Positions 53,601-62,281 of a DNA stretch of 64,000 nucleotides are shown in pieces; positions within the stretch are counted from its first letter, which is position 1, and every line of letters begins with the position of its first letter. Origin of the DNA: an uncultured bacterium (GTDB taxonomy: Bacteria > Bacteroidota > Ignavibacteria > Kapaibacteriales > UBA4661); contig CALCNX010000070.1 of the NCBI GenBank assembly GCA_937899715.1, forward strand, positions 19,070 through 83,069, read 5' to 3'. The translations under genes were made by a program, and so were the position numbers. The notes beneath the pieces were generated by a model. It was given only the letters and a program-made list of their open reading frames with translations, had not been told where the DNA came from and searched no databases.

Positions 53601-54605
53601 GTTATTGGCAATGGGAAGCGAGGATGTAACTGTCGGGAGATTTGTGCCGACGTTGACGATAACAGGCGTTGCTGGCATGGCAAGAAGCGCATTATCGACG
53701 CTGCGAAGGTTAACTGCACCTGCTGTGCTCGAAAGCGCTAAAGTATATGTGCCTGAAATACTGATAGCGGGAGTAAAATTCAGCGTATAACTGACACCTT
53801 TTCGGGTGTTGCTGTCCAGCCCATTGGTAGGACAGTTTGCGCAAGCAATACTATTGATAGTAAACGTCTGATTGTTTCCCGTCAAGGTAAACGTGCTCGG
53901 CTGAACAGAACCGCGCAAGATAGGCTCGGAAAATGTCATAAGAAGCGAACTGGAAGCACCACAAGAAGTTGCTTGGTTTGCTTTCAAGGCAACAGCAGCT
54001 GTGGGGAACGTCGTTGCTGTGGGAATAACACCCGGGGTGGAGGCGCTGAAATCCATTGTAAAGCCACTTCCGCCGGTTTTATTGGATACATATATCATAT
54101 ATGTCTCGCCGCGTTTTACGGCAAGTGCCGAACGGAAAGCATCAAATTGCGTTGCGAGCGTATTATCAAGCCCCGTGGAGCTACCGGGAGCAAAACTACA
54201 AGCAACGATATTGGAAGCACTGCTTAACGCAGAAACACACCCCGCTGCTTGATTAGCGGCACTTGCGGGGAACTTCAAAATGAGGAAGTTGTAATCGTCA
54301 GCCGCATTGGAAGCCGTAATCCGAAATGCCAAAAAACCGTCTGCGGCAACGTCTAAACGGTACCACGAACTGTTGGTTTTCGGAGAGTTCGCGCAGCCAA
54401 ACCCGCTACTAATCTCATTCGTATTCGCACCGCTGCCCTTATAGGATAGCTGCTGTGTGATGAGAGTACGGTTAATAGGCAACGCACCAAAACAGTCCTG
54501 CTCAGGACCTGTTACGGTCTGGCTCGTTGCTGATGGCGGTGCAAATATCCATGCAAAGCAAGTGACGAAGCACAGAACGAAGCAAGTAATCGCTAAACGT
54601 TTCAT
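50604..54605 (-). CDS. Large adhesin-like T9SS cargo with about nine Ig/PKD-like repeats
   Basis: 1333 residues from the ATG at 54605 (signal peptide ending PSATSQT). The N-terminal domain (GPEQDCFGALPI ... SSWYRLDVAADGFLAF) is of the kind found at the start of gliding/adhesin proteins. An Ig-like module follows, then about nine repeats of 75-85 residues each with a Cys, YQW(F/Y/L) and GSY.V.V..S.GC pattern. Next comes a cohesin-like domain (GDSAFAAPGDTVIFSVTIPS). A sorting domain closes the protein (PSRPNPVGDDGVISYVIE ... DVYGRVVKTLPV ... VQKVHVVR). Likely an extracellular adhesin or matrix protein. Repeats are diverged, so length is probably stable. Confidence 0.9.
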   Translation of the reverse strand: MKRLAITCFVLCFVTCFAWIFAPPSATSQTVTGPEQDCFGALPINRTLITQQLSYKGSGANTNEISSGFGCANSPKTNSSWYRLDVAADGFLAFRITASNAADDYNFLILKFPASAANQAAGCVSALSSASNIVACSFAPGSSTGLDNTLATQFDAFRSALAVKRGETYMIYVSNKTGGSGFTMDFSASTPGVIPTATTFPTAAVALKANQATSCGASSSLLMTFSEPILRGSVQPSTFTLTGNNQTFTINSIACANCPTNGLDSNTRKGVSYTLNFTPAISISGTYTLALSSTAGAVNLRSVDNALLAMPATPVIVNVGTNLPTVTSSLPIANNTTTFCLGQSVTLTTPDAGAGTQYQWLREGNGGALLPVIGATNRNLSVTGSYAFAETPSTDSSSVVIVTRTVNFRVLVTDGNGCVRTSNPIAVNVSPGLQAKILNAPTDGNDLRPCRNEGVTLVAESGFRSYLWYKNFQAVDTAKSTTFFVRDAGVYAVETVDNLGCRNLSLSFTITPRDAVIPVIRGDSVNCANPVTGKADKPITLSVTPDESFSTYQWFDNATKKAISGATGSTIAVTTGTYYLQVNSSSGCVVTSATFTVNVGAIPVTPIINNIAGGFNVQLCPGSSQPLFATEGFDRYQWYRGGIPIDGATSRRYDAKDSGQYAVQVFSKQGCPSPLSNPPVVISNGAIIPGVVSSASNSFTTCRGTSLQLSITIPDSLLLKATIEWTRASGGGVIGTSRTLTVTDAGQYKVSVQFLNNIPCPISTTVTVSVVDNPMPVVVTPTGGNTYCQGGSLTLDAGDFVSYQWFLGGVAISGATMRTFVARAPGSYSVRVTASGGCSGTSAAFVVQELPAPSSPIIRSRNGTLELCPNGTLELFVENADAALTYQWFKDNQALAGQTRTSLTVTAIGSYTVEAKSANGCTSRPNAPSDVTLATLPTAPTLPATITICPNADTTITAPAGFMGYQWLSGVGNAAQPITGETNRTFRIARAGSFSVRVTDTKGCINTSSTITVSQTVVTVTITKIDAGVRYQASSTPRARLFQWLLNGTNVAGATDSIFAPQSDGSYSVRVTDINGCVQTSSVERFEVPKPKIPICTTNCGSSTPTVLPVVRGDSAFAAPGDTVIFSVTIPSLGTLQAGAKIDATVCFNATLLEPLPPLAAGTISGGVRCIPLTLTIPADPTSSLFNLPFRAALGNDSVTALVINARLSPGGAALPSAASYFRLTTISYAGGARLIGPAPRMRLTPSRPNPVGDDGVISYVIENALPNERSVEAVTVTMSDVYGRVVKTLPVTQIVGKEGEIPFNTADLAPGVYFVTVRSRGAVQVQKVHVVR

Positions 54606-54757
54606 AATACAAACCCGGATTTCCGGTGATTGATAGAACAAAGTTTTTTCATAGAATAAAAACACTCATGCAAAGACCGTGCTAGAAATTTCATTCGTGA
54701 GCGCTACGAGAAAAATTTCTTTTATGATTGCCATTACAACACCAATAATTTTCATAC

Positions 54758-55558
54758 TCAAAGCCGCTCCAATACGTCGCGCATCCACAATTTCGTGGCA
54801 GCAACCGACGGTATGAACTGCCAATAAAAAAGAAGCTCTATGGTACGCTGCAACGCTTCTTCAACTTCATCATTCCATGCAGTCGAAACAACGCCGATGC
54901 GCCGTGCCGTTGTACCATGATGTTCCACTTCTTCAATATCACGCGCAGTCGGTTCGTCGGGATTGCGGAAAGCAGATAATATCTCACCAATCGTTTCGGG
55001 AACTTCTTCCGAACGGCACGCCCACACTGCCACTGGCAATAATTCGCCAAAATAATCACTCCATTCATCGCTAATATCAAGGGCTACCTCCTCAGCCGAG
55101 TCAAAGCCATAATCCAGAACAGCGTCATACCCGGCGCGAAGCAACTCTGAAACGCTTCGCTGCTCTTTCTCAACCGTCAATTCCAAATCAAATTTTTCGC
55201 TTAATACCGCAGCACCCATCATCATCAAAAAATCTTCTTTTGCGGGTGAGGCGCACCGTACCTCGCTCGCGTTTGCAGCGAAACTATTTTTATGCAGATA
55301 AATCGAACCTGTGTACGTCAGCGCGTCCAGTGTTAGTGCGCTCACCGGAACAATTCGCAAGTCTGTTTTGAGGGATTCGCGAGCATAACCAAGCGGCGTA
55401 ACAAGCGCCACGTCGGCAACGTGCCTTGCCAGCCATGCGCTACATTCCTGTTCTGTGCCGCGCAAAAGCCTCGCGCCAATGCTTTTACAAACATCCTCGG
55501 CATTGGTGAGAAGTGGTTCAAAAATAGGGTGTGACGGTACGGCGATAACGATACTCAT
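54758..55558 (-). CDS. MqnA/MqnD-family protein (futalosine menaquinone pathway)
   Basis: 266 residues from the ATG at 55558 (MSIVIAVPSHPIFEPLL); the 18 extra codons upstream lack homology. Periplasmic-binding-protein-like fold without signal peptide: VADVALVTPLGYAR, LTYTGSIYLHKN, LLRAGYDAVLDYG, and the segment ISDEWSDYFGELLPVAVWACR, which resembles the MqnA motif of a Glu-Trp pair followed by LPFVFA.WA. MqnA makes 3-enolpyruvylbenzoate from chorismate. The usual GPV/SV motif is replaced, so it may be a diverged member. No other mqn gene is in the window. Confidence 0.6.
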   Translation of the reverse strand: MSIVIAVPSHPIFEPLLTNAEDVCKSIGARLLRGTEQECSAWLARHVADVALVTPLGYARESLKTDLRIVPVSALTLDALTYTGSIYLHKNSFAANASEVRCASPAKEDFLMMMGAAVLSEKFDLELTVEKEQRSVSELLRAGYDAVLDYGFDSAEEVALDISDEWSDYFGELLPVAVWACRSEEVPETIGEILSAFRNPDEPTARDIEEVEHHGTTARRIGVVSTAWNDEVEEALQRTIELLFYWQFIPSVAATKLWMRDVLERL

Positions 55559-55658
55559 TGAAGGCGAAAAAATTGAGCGGTATATTCTTGCGAAATGATT
55601 ACACAATAGCAATTTGCAAGATACGCAAGTTTTGAGGTCATTTTCAAGTGCTAAATAT

Positions 55659-56204
55659 TTAGCCCCCTACTCTACGCCATGCAGCGACCGCCTCAAAAAG
55701 CGCAACACCCGCAGCAACACCCACGTTCAGCGAATGTTTCACCCCATACATCGGAATATCCACTGCCCCGTCACAAACATCCAAAACATTATCATCTACG
55801 CCGGTGATTTCATTCCCTAAAACGAGACAAAGCGGAAAGTCTTCCTTCTCAAAAGAATACACGGAACGTGAATTGGAGGTTAATTCCAACGCAAACACCT
55901 TTATCCCTTGTTCCCGGAGCGCTAGCACCGCCTCCACAGTGCTTGTGTGGTATTCCCACGGAACCGAATCTACCGCACCCAACGCAGTTTTTTCGATTTC
56001 CTTGCGCGGCGGCGCAGGCGTATAGCCGCAAATGTACAGTTTTTGCGCCAAAGCAGCATCCGCCGTGCGAAAAAGCGAACCAACATTGTAGAGACTGCGA
56101 ATGTTGTGCAGGAGCAGCGAGACAGGATGGCGCTCCCCGGCAAGCGCCGATTCGTTAGTAAGGCGTTGCTGTAAGAGTTCGTCGTGACGAAGTTTACGAA
56201 GCAT
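55659..56204 (-). CDS. SpoU/TrmH-family RNA 2'-O-methyltransferase
   Basis: 181 residues with the three SPOUT-knot motifs: motif 1 HNIRSLYNVGSLFRTADA, motif 2 LVLGNEITGVDD, motif 3 IPMYGVKHSLNVGVAAGVALFEA. It transfers methyl from S-adenosylmethionine to a ribose 2'-OH in tRNA or rRNA; the exact site cannot be told. The lack of an N-terminal substrate-binding domain makes it a minimal member (TrmL/TrmH-like size). Neighbours are other RNA-modification and nucleotide genes. Confidence 0.92.
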   Translation of the reverse strand: MLRKLRHDELLQQRLTNESALAGERHPVSLLLHNIRSLYNVGSLFRTADAALAQKLYICGYTPAPPRKEIEKTALGAVDSVPWEYHTSTVEAVLALREQGIKVFALELTSNSRSVYSFEKEDFPLCLVLGNEITGVDDNVLDVCDGAVDIPMYGVKHSLNVGVAAGVALFEAVAAWRRVGG

Positions 56205-56269
56205 CCAAGGAAAGTAATGGTGAAGAAGATAGAAGAGGTGTACTGCGTCGGTGGGAAATATTCAGAGAA

Positions 56270-56890
56270 TCAGAATGCAGGAGCAAAAACCGCATAGAGA
56301 GCCGACCAAATCTGCTCATGGAGTACGTCCACCTCAAGCGTTGCGTCAAGACGCTGAACGCGCTGAGGTTCACTACTCACAAGGAAATGATAGCCAGCGA
56401 TAACGCGCTCGAAGAACTCATCGCCCGCAAGCTCTATTCTATCAGCACTTTTATCCATGCAACGCTCTTTGGCATGATGAAGCGGCACGTCGAGAAAAAA
56501 CGTATAATTTGGCACGATTCCGCCTGTTGCCACGGCGTTTGCATATCGAATATCTTCAAGCGCCAAGCCGCGCCCGAAGGACTGGTACGCAATAGTGGAA
56601 TCAGTGAATCTATCGGCAAGGACAATACTGCCGGACTGCAACGCCGGAGCAATAACCGTATCCACCAACTGCGCCCGTGCAGCCGAGTATAGCAATAACT
56701 CTGTTCTGGCAGTTATCGCGGTATTCGCTTTGTCGAGAAGAATAGCACGAATGGATTCGGAAATGCCCGTATGACCAGGGTCGCGGACAGAAACAATGGG
56801 CGTAGTCAGGATGGAACGTAGGCGCTCCTCAAGAAGTTTTGCCTGCGTGGACTTGCCGCAGCCGTCTATACCTTCAAATGTAATGAACAT
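56270..56890 (-). CDS. tmk: Thymidylate kinase
   Basis: 206 residues from the ATG at 56890, where the conserved start MFITFEGIDGCGKSTQAKLL begins; 43 further upstream codons are rejected. P-loop at residues 7-14, DRF in the AD-RFTDSTIAYQS motif (dTMP binding), and a lid region with DKSADRIE. It phosphorylates dTMP to dTDP for DNA synthesis. Length is normal. The lid lacks an obvious multi-Arg stretch, so the catalytic Arg is probably in the P-loop region or elsewhere, as in the type I/II split of the family. Confidence 0.95.
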   Translation of the reverse strand: MFITFEGIDGCGKSTQAKLLEERLRSILTTPIVSVRDPGHTGISESIRAILLDKANTAITARTELLLYSAARAQLVDTVIAPALQSGSIVLADRFTDSTIAYQSFGRGLALEDIRYANAVATGGIVPNYTFFLDVPLHHAKERCMDKSADRIELAGDEFFERVIAGYHFLVSSEPQRVQRLDATLEVDVLHEQIWSALYAVFAPAF

Positions 56891-57070
56891 AACACAACGA
56901 ACACAATGCTGGGTGATAGCAAATAACGTGGTGGTAAAACTCACGTTGTGAGAAAAAACACGAATTACCAAGTACGAACTATATTTTGTCGAATTTCTAC
57001 ACTTGTGCGCCTGTTTCACGAAGCGACTTATCGTACATAGAAATCACAAACAAATTGTAATTCCTAATTC

Positions 57071-57784
57071 CTAATTCGTCATTTCCTCACCTTCCCCTTT
57101 CCCTTCCAGAATAACCACAAACTCTCCTTTTTGCGACGGTCGTGCGGCAAGTCGTTGCAAGCAATCGTCGAGATTTTCACGAATAAATTCTTCATACATT
57201 TTTGTTAGTTCACGGGCAATGCAGACTCGTCTTGCTCCTGCGCCCAGTGCTGTGAGTTCTTCCAAAAGCGCTACAATGCGGTGCGAAGATTCGTACATCA
57301 CCACCGTTTCTTCGTGCGCGAGCGCTTTGCGGAGAAAGGTCTCGCGCCCTTTTTTTTGTGGCGGGAAGCCTAGAAAAATAAAGCTATGTGTTGCCAAACC
57401 GCTTGCCGAGAGCGCAGGGATAAGTGCCGTTGCGCCCGGAAGCGGAACAATGCTTATTTGTGCTGCGATCGCCGCATGCACCAGCCTGTATCCGGGGTCG
57501 GAAACACAGGGCGAACCTGCTTCGCTTACCACTGCGACCGCGCTGCCCGCCTGCACGGCACGAATGAGTTCATCCGCGCGATGAGCCTCGTTGTAATCGT
57601 GATAACTTTGCAAACGTTGAGCCGTAATACCGTAAAGAGCGAGTAATTGTCCTGTTGTGCGGGTATCTTCCGAAGCGATAATGTCGGCGCGTTGCAACGT
57701 TTTGAGCGCTCGGAGCGTTATATCGTCACGATTGCCAATCGGCACAGGAACAAGATACAAAGCGGGTTCGAGGCGTTCAGACAT
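57071..57784 (-). CDS. rsmI: 16S rRNA (cytidine1402-2'-O)-methyltransferase
   Basis: 237 residues of the tetrapyrrole-methylase-like fold: LYLVPVPIGNRDDITLRAL at the start, ADIIASEDTRTTGQLL, SEAGSPCVSDPGYRLVHAA, FLGFPPQKKGRE and YESSHRIVALLEEL. It methylates C1402 in the decoding centre of 16S rRNA using S-adenosylmethionine. C-terminus ends in an acidic tail. The stop of tadA lies 21 bp upstream of its start, so the two are co-transcribed. Confidence 0.95.
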   Translation of the reverse strand: MSERLEPALYLVPVPIGNRDDITLRALKTLQRADIIASEDTRTTGQLLALYGITAQRLQSYHDYNEAHRADELIRAVQAGSAVAVVSEAGSPCVSDPGYRLVHAAIAAQISIVPLPGATALIPALSASGLATHSFIFLGFPPQKKGRETFLRKALAHEETVVMYESSHRIVALLEELTALGAGARRVCIARELTKMYEEFIRENLDDCLQRLAARPSQKGEFVVILEGKGEGEEMTN

Positions 57785-57805
57785 AAAGAACTGGTTGTTG
57801 AGAAC

Positions 57806-58297
57806 TTACTTTTTGCGCAATTTTGCAAAATATGAACGCAGCATCATTGCACTTTCTTCTTGCAGAATACCACTTGTTATCTGACACCGATGATTGAGGC
57901 GTTCATCGTGTGCAATGTTGTAGAGCGTTCCGCACGCCCCTGCTTTGGGGTCGGTGGTGGCAAAGACCAAGCGCGGCGCTCGCGCCAGCACGATTGCTCC
58001 GGCGCACATTGAACACGGTTCCAGGCTCACGTAGAGCGTACAGTCCAGAAGTCTTCTACTGCCAAGATGCGACGCTGCTGCTGTGATAGCAATCATTTCA
58101 GCATGAGCAGTCGGGTCTTGCAAACGCTCGGTTTGGTTGTACCCGCGCCCGATGATACGGTTTTCATGGACTATCACCGCGCCAATCGGTACTTCGTCTG
58201 CTTCGTATGCTTTTTCCGCTTCCCTGAGCGCCATTCGCATAAAGTGGTCATCATCGAGGCTGCTGAGCGCAAATTCAGGTGAAGTCATTGGTCGCAA
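57806..58297 (-). CDS. tadA: tRNA-specific adenosine deaminase
   Basis: 163 residues (or 160 from Met4). Cytidine-deaminase fold with the active-site zinc ligands His65 (TAHAEM, with Glu67 as proton shuttle) and Cys95/Cys98 (SLEPCSMCAG). C-terminal helix LRSYFAKLRKK contacts tRNA. It converts A34 to inosine in tRNA-Arg(ACG), the very tRNA encoded at 9.6 kb in this window, so one tRNA can read CGU, CGC and CGA. Confidence 0.95.
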   Translation of the reverse strand: MRPMTSPEFALSSLDDDHFMRMALREAEKAYEADEVPIGAVIVHENRIIGRGYNQTERLQDPTAHAEMIAITAAASHLGSRRLLDCTLYVSLEPCSMCAGAIVLARAPRLVFATTDPKAGACGTLYNIAHDERLNHRCQITSGILQEESAMMLRSYFAKLRKK

Positions 58298-58360
58298 AAC
58301 GGTTGAAAAACAGTGTGTTGTACGGGACTGCGCACAAAGTTAGCAAAATTTTATTGTTAG

Positions 58361-58410
58361 CAAAATAAAAAGCCTGAAGAACGAAAATTTCTTGTTCTTC
58401 AGGCTTTTTT
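58361..58410. terminator. Bidirectional terminator
   Basis: A 16-bp stem (58367-58382 with 58394-58409), loop of 11, with A/T tracts on both sides. On the reverse strand TTTTTATTTTG follows. Ends the peptidase gene at 58428 and separates it from tadA. Confidence 0.9.
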
Positions 58411-58427
58411 GGGCAGACAAACTGAAT

Positions 58428-60428
58428 TTATCTTGATTTGATAATCGGTATAGCTGTTTGGCAAGATGCGCTGGGGGAGACTATTGAGCAATAATATAAA
58501 CCACTTGCTAACGAAGACACATTTACAGTTGTAACATTTTTTCCCATTTTTCCCGTAAATGCACTTTGCCAGACACATTGCCCAATAACGTTGAACAATC
58601 GAATCGAAAGCGATTCATCATTGCGCAAGACAAATTCTATTTGCACCGTCTCAGCTACGGGATTAGGACTAATTGCAGCTTGTAATTCTAATGTACATTC
58701 TGACGGCATTAAAGTCGTGCCTAAAATTTCTTTGATGCCGCGCTCTAATACCTCATCCCGCCCGACACGGATACCGTCAACGGTTGGACGGAATTGTATG
58801 TCCGGCACAATACCGATTCGTTGCGTTGCTTTACCATCAGGATAGAACACTCCAAGCGATGTATAGTACAATAAAACATCGCCTGGAAGCCGCACTGGAA
58901 CCACATTCCCATCTGCTCCGGCGGTCTGACTTCCAATAATCTTTGCGCCCGCAGCACGAAAAGACATCGTTGTAAATTCTGCATGACTTTGTGTCTCTTG
59001 ATCAATCAGGGCGACAGTTTTTCCTTGGTAAGCCTTTGATTTTCCGATGAAATATGGCTCAGTTAATGGCGTTATTTCTCCCCTTGTGCTTGAGACTCCA
59101 GGTAAGAACACACCCGGGGAACTGGGATTCACCGAAGTAAAGCGTACAAAGGGCACAGGCGCAGTCAAATAAGCCCCAATGTCGTACATTGTACCATTGG
59201 GATAATTTCGTATATCAAACACAATACCACGAGTATTCATTAACTCTTGCATCATTTTCGCAACATCTGCACGCTGCAATCGCCCCATATCCACATATCC
59301 GATATTATTGTCCATGATCTTCCAAGGCTGTGATTCGTCCTTTACAAAATTTGTAGAAGCCGAACTTGAAGAAGGACGTGTCATACGCATAGTAAATTCT
59401 TGCGCTCCACGCCGAAATACTAAATCAATAATTGCCACGTCTCCGAATCGCAGGTATGAATTAATATCCCGATTGAGAGCAGAGATATTAGAAGCCGGAA
59501 CAATTGGTTGCAGACGCTTCCGCAAGGTATCAACCGAAATCCCGCCTATACTCAGGAGCACATCCCCTGGTCGTACGGAACCAAATCCAATACTTTCTAA
59601 CCAGTCTTGACGGTATGGAATCTTGAAGACTACGGTTTGCCCTTGAACATATCGAAATTCTACTGGCAGCGATGCGGAGCCGAAAAAACTTGCGAATAAG
59701 CCGCTATTGACAAAACCATGTGAGTCATTGATTTGTGAAGACATATGCCGTACAGCAGCGTAGTACTCCATTGAATTTTTTGCCCCGATGAATGTTGGTA
59801 TTAGCTCCGGCAAAACTGCTTCCCACGGGCGACCAATCGTATCTTTGTAGGGATAAAAATAGTTGATAATGTTCCAATGACGAAACAATGCCAACAAACG
59901 GTATGGTTCATTGGGATAGGTCATCGAAGGATACGGGTCTTCATTGCGTGCTTGCGGTGTTCCCACGGGAGAAGGTTCAATATAATAGCTCAAAAACGGG
60001 CGAAAGTTCTGCTGCACCTTCTCCAGTGCGGCTATTGACTCCGAACTCAACATTTGTCTATTGTTCATCCAAGAGTAGTCAACCCTCAAGCGCAGTTCAC
60101 GAGGAACGGTGGGCGCTGGCACAGTTGCCGTTGTTACATTTCCCGCACTGACAATCAATCTATCCATAGCAGCAAGATATTCCGCCTGCGATTGAGCTAA
60201 TTTGACATCCGCAATAGTCTTTACAAGAACATCATCCCATGCGCTTTCACGATTTATGCCGCTATGAAAATACTTCAAATACCCCCACACTTTACAAACA
60301 TTTTCTAAACGACGAATATAAAGACTATCGGTCATTGAAGTCTGATTTTGAGCTATACTCGGCGGTACGGCACAAAACATCGCCAAAAGAAGTATCGGAA
60401 GATACACAAAGAACCGAGAGATTGGCAT
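58428..60428 (-). CDS. S41-family peptidase with T9SS sorting domain
   Basis: 666 residues from the ATG at 60428 (signal peptide ending SIAQ; the 22 extra codons upstream are rejected). N-terminal helical domain (about 40-100), a PDZ-like region (SVRPGDVLLSIGGIS), and the C-terminal-processing-peptidase core: GYVDMGRLQ, GIVFDIRNYPNG, and VALIDQETQSHAEFTT, where the nucleophile Ser is expected. GSQTAGADGNVVPVRLPGD follows, then a type A sorting domain (AAISPNPVAETVQIEFVL to TAIPIIKSR). A surface-exported protease. The Lys of the Ser/Lys dyad was not pinned down by eye. Confidence 0.88.
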   Translation of the reverse strand: MPISRFFVYLPILLLAMFCAVPPSIAQNQTSMTDSLYIRRLENVCKVWGYLKYFHSGINRESAWDDVLVKTIADVKLAQSQAEYLAAMDRLIVSAGNVTTATVPAPTVPRELRLRVDYSWMNNRQMLSSESIAALEKVQQNFRPFLSYYIEPSPVGTPQARNEDPYPSMTYPNEPYRLLALFRHWNIINYFYPYKDTIGRPWEAVLPELIPTFIGAKNSMEYYAAVRHMSSQINDSHGFVNSGLFASFFGSASLPVEFRYVQGQTVVFKIPYRQDWLESIGFGSVRPGDVLLSIGGISVDTLRKRLQPIVPASNISALNRDINSYLRFGDVAIIDLVFRRGAQEFTMRMTRPSSSSASTNFVKDESQPWKIMDNNIGYVDMGRLQRADVAKMMQELMNTRGIVFDIRNYPNGTMYDIGAYLTAPVPFVRFTSVNPSSPGVFLPGVSSTRGEITPLTEPYFIGKSKAYQGKTVALIDQETQSHAEFTTMSFRAAGAKIIGSQTAGADGNVVPVRLPGDVLLYYTSLGVFYPDGKATQRIGIVPDIQFRPTVDGIRVGRDEVLERGIKEILGTTLMPSECTLELQAAISPNPVAETVQIEFVLRNDESLSIRLFNVIGQCVWQSAFTGKMGKNVTTVNVSSLASGLYYCSIVSPSASCQTAIPIIKSR

Positions 60429-60543
60429 TTGCACTCCTAGATAAGGATAAGTAAAATATCTTGAATAGGCAGATTTGACCTCAGATGTCATCACATTTCA
60501 TGTTTTTAGATTCTCGCATTAAAGCCCCAAATCTACTTCATCT

Positions 60544-60574
60544 GGACAGCCCGCAACATCTAGGCGGGCTGTCC
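60544..60574. terminator. Hairpin after the lipoprotein peptidase gene
   Basis: 11-bp perfect stem GGACAGCCCGC/GCGGGCTGTCC (60544-60554 with 60564-60574), 9-base loop, 11 bp past the stop of the gene at 60586. No T-run follows on the reverse strand, so termination would be inefficient or factor-dependent. Confidence 0.5.
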
Positions 60575-60585
60575 TTTGGCAGATA

Positions 60586-61995
60586 CTATCGAAGTTGCCA
60601 ACCTTTCGGGAGGGGCAGAATCATAGGCGCTTTATCCCATACGTCCGTATCACGGATAAGACGATATTGCTGCGACGAAGTAATTTCCGCAGCGTGCTTC
60701 GCTGTCACCACAGGAAATGCTCCTTTTGTGATATACGAAATCGCCGCCGCATAGCATTTTTCCTTCGGGTCGCCGAAATCAGAAGTTACGTCATCCTCTT
60801 CTGCCCGAGTCGGCGTGAAACCGTTGCTGTAATTACCATCACCAAGTGAATTTTGCGAAAGCGTATTAACGATTGCCACCACATAGTCCGATTTCGTGTG
60901 CTGAATTGCATAAAAACCGGTATTCTTACCGTAGGAAGTAGAACCAATCGTAAGCACTTGAATGTGCGGTTTCAAGCCATTGATAATAAGTTCGCTTGCC
61001 GAAGCAGTATTAGCAGTCATAATCACAAAGAGCCTTTGAAGCGCTAAAGCATTCTGACGGGATTCAATAGCAAGCTCCGAATTTAGACCGCTGTATCGGG
61101 TATTGTGCGCTTGGCGAACAAACACTGTACCGCTCAGTTGTGTAGCCAAAAGACTTGCAAGGCGCTGAGAAGTGACAACACTACCGCCTCCGTTATATCG
61201 TAAGTCTAGCACAAGTTCCGTCACATTTTGCGATTTGAACGTTGCGAACACGGTTTCCAGCTCATCAATAGCACTTTGGGTAAAACTTGTAAACAGTAAA
61301 TACCCGACTTTTTTGCCTGCAACATCGGAAACAAAACTTTTCAGCACCGTTTTACCGTTAAATGTTGCAGGAGTTAGGTCTTTCTTGATAACATTTCCTG
61401 CCGAATCTTGGATGTCTAAGCTCAAGGACGGAAAATTTGTCGTTCCGAATGATGCTACGCCTTCAAAGGCACGAATAGAGCCGTTATTTACTTTCAGAAT
61501 TTTCATCCCGCGCCGCAAACCTGCCACCGCCGCTGGTGAACTATTTTGTACCATAGCAATACGCAAGTCGTCCGCAGCAGCAAATTTCACCGACAGCCCA
61601 TAACTGGTTGATTCCCCGGTGGAAAGTGCCTTCAAAAACGCAGTACCATCTTTGACTAAATACGACGTGTGGTCTTCGGGCTTTACTTGGCAAGCCGTGA
61701 GTATCGCTTCAGGACTTGCAAACGATGATGGTACTATCGTTGTCGGTACTTTGTCGTTCCAATAGTACATATCGCGCAAGCAAGCGTAGGTAAAATCCTT
61801 AATATCTCGGTCGAAAACGACGGAGTTCTGCACCAACTGATTCCCTTGCTGCACATAGACCCGAAAGTCTGTTTGCTGCGTGGTTTGTGTGGTCGTGCCT
61901 GTGGCGTTATTAGTTGGAGTGCTCTGATTGCAAGCGACAAAAACGAAAGTTACAAGCGATAAGGATAGACGCGAGGCTATCGGAGAGAAACGCAT
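60586..61995 (-). CDS. S41-family peptidase, lipoprotein
   Basis: 469 residues from the ATG at 61995, with lipobox VFVAC (about residue 22) after a hydrophobic core; 11 extra upstream codons are rejected. A Thr/Gln-rich spacer leads to an N-terminal domain (DFTYACLRDMYYWND, typical of this subgroup), a PDZ domain (VQNSSPAAVAGLRRGMKILKV), and the S41 core with VLDLRYNGGGSV, the presumed nucleophile Ser in TANTASASEL, and GSTSYGKNTGFY. Members cleave C-terminal tails or periplasmic proteins. Same-strand neighbour of the T9SS-exported peptidase, so both could serve envelope protein turnover at different faces of the outer membrane. Confidence 0.9.
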   Translation of the reverse strand: MRFSPIASRLSLSLVTFVFVACNQSTPTNNATGTTTQTTQQTDFRVYVQQGNQLVQNSVVFDRDIKDFTYACLRDMYYWNDKVPTTIVPSSFASPEAILTACQVKPEDHTSYLVKDGTAFLKALSTGESTSYGLSVKFAAADDLRIAMVQNSSPAAVAGLRRGMKILKVNNGSIRAFEGVASFGTTNFPSLSLDIQDSAGNVIKKDLTPATFNGKTVLKSFVSDVAGKKVGYLLFTSFTQSAIDELETVFATFKSQNVTELVLDLRYNGGGSVVTSQRLASLLATQLSGTVFVRQAHNTRYSGLNSELAIESRQNALALQRLFVIMTANTASASELIINGLKPHIQVLTIGSTSYGKNTGFYAIQHTKSDYVVAIVNTLSQNSLGDGNYSNGFTPTRAEEDDVTSDFGDPKEKCYAAAISYITKGAFPVVTAKHAAEITSSQQYRLIRDTDVWDKAPMILPLPKGWQLR

Positions 61996-62097
61996 AGCAT
62001 ATAGGAAAAGTGAAAGGAAAGAATGCACTGTTTAGACAAGCACCAAAATAAGAAAACTTTGTGAGCCGAGCAAATACCATCAATACAAACAATCCTT

Positions 62098-62136
62098 AAG
62101 CCGTTGGATAGTGTTGAATACACTTTCCGACGGCTT
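62098..62136 (-). terminator. Extended hairpin behind the T9SS relic
   Basis: Outer stem AAGCCGTTGGA/TCCGACGGCTT (one mismatch) and inner stem AGTGT/ACACT separated by a T-T mismatch, loop TGAAT. It follows the relic's stop by 26 bases on the reverse strand and looks like the terminator left from the lost gene. Confidence 0.55.
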
Positions 62137-62162
62137 GAGAATTATTACGTTCTGCGGATGTT

Positions 62163-62252
62163 TTACCGCACAATCTGTACCTGCTGCGTTTCCATCTCGC
62201 CATTGACCCGCATAATCGTATAAATACCAAACCCATGCAAGACAGCAACATT
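62163..62252 (-). pseudogene. Relic of a T9SS C-terminal sorting domain
   Basis: 29 codons plus stop in one reverse frame: ...HGFGIYTIMRVNGEMETQQVQIVR, the classic last strands of a type A sorting domain (G-IYTI ... QQVQIVR then stop). An in-frame TAA lies directly upstream and no larger gene body is present; the phosphatase gene begins 30 bp away. A cargo gene was lost by deletion and only its tail and terminator remain. Confidence 0.65.
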
Positions 62253-62281
62253 TTAAGCCTCTACCTTGTTTGAGTATTTCT

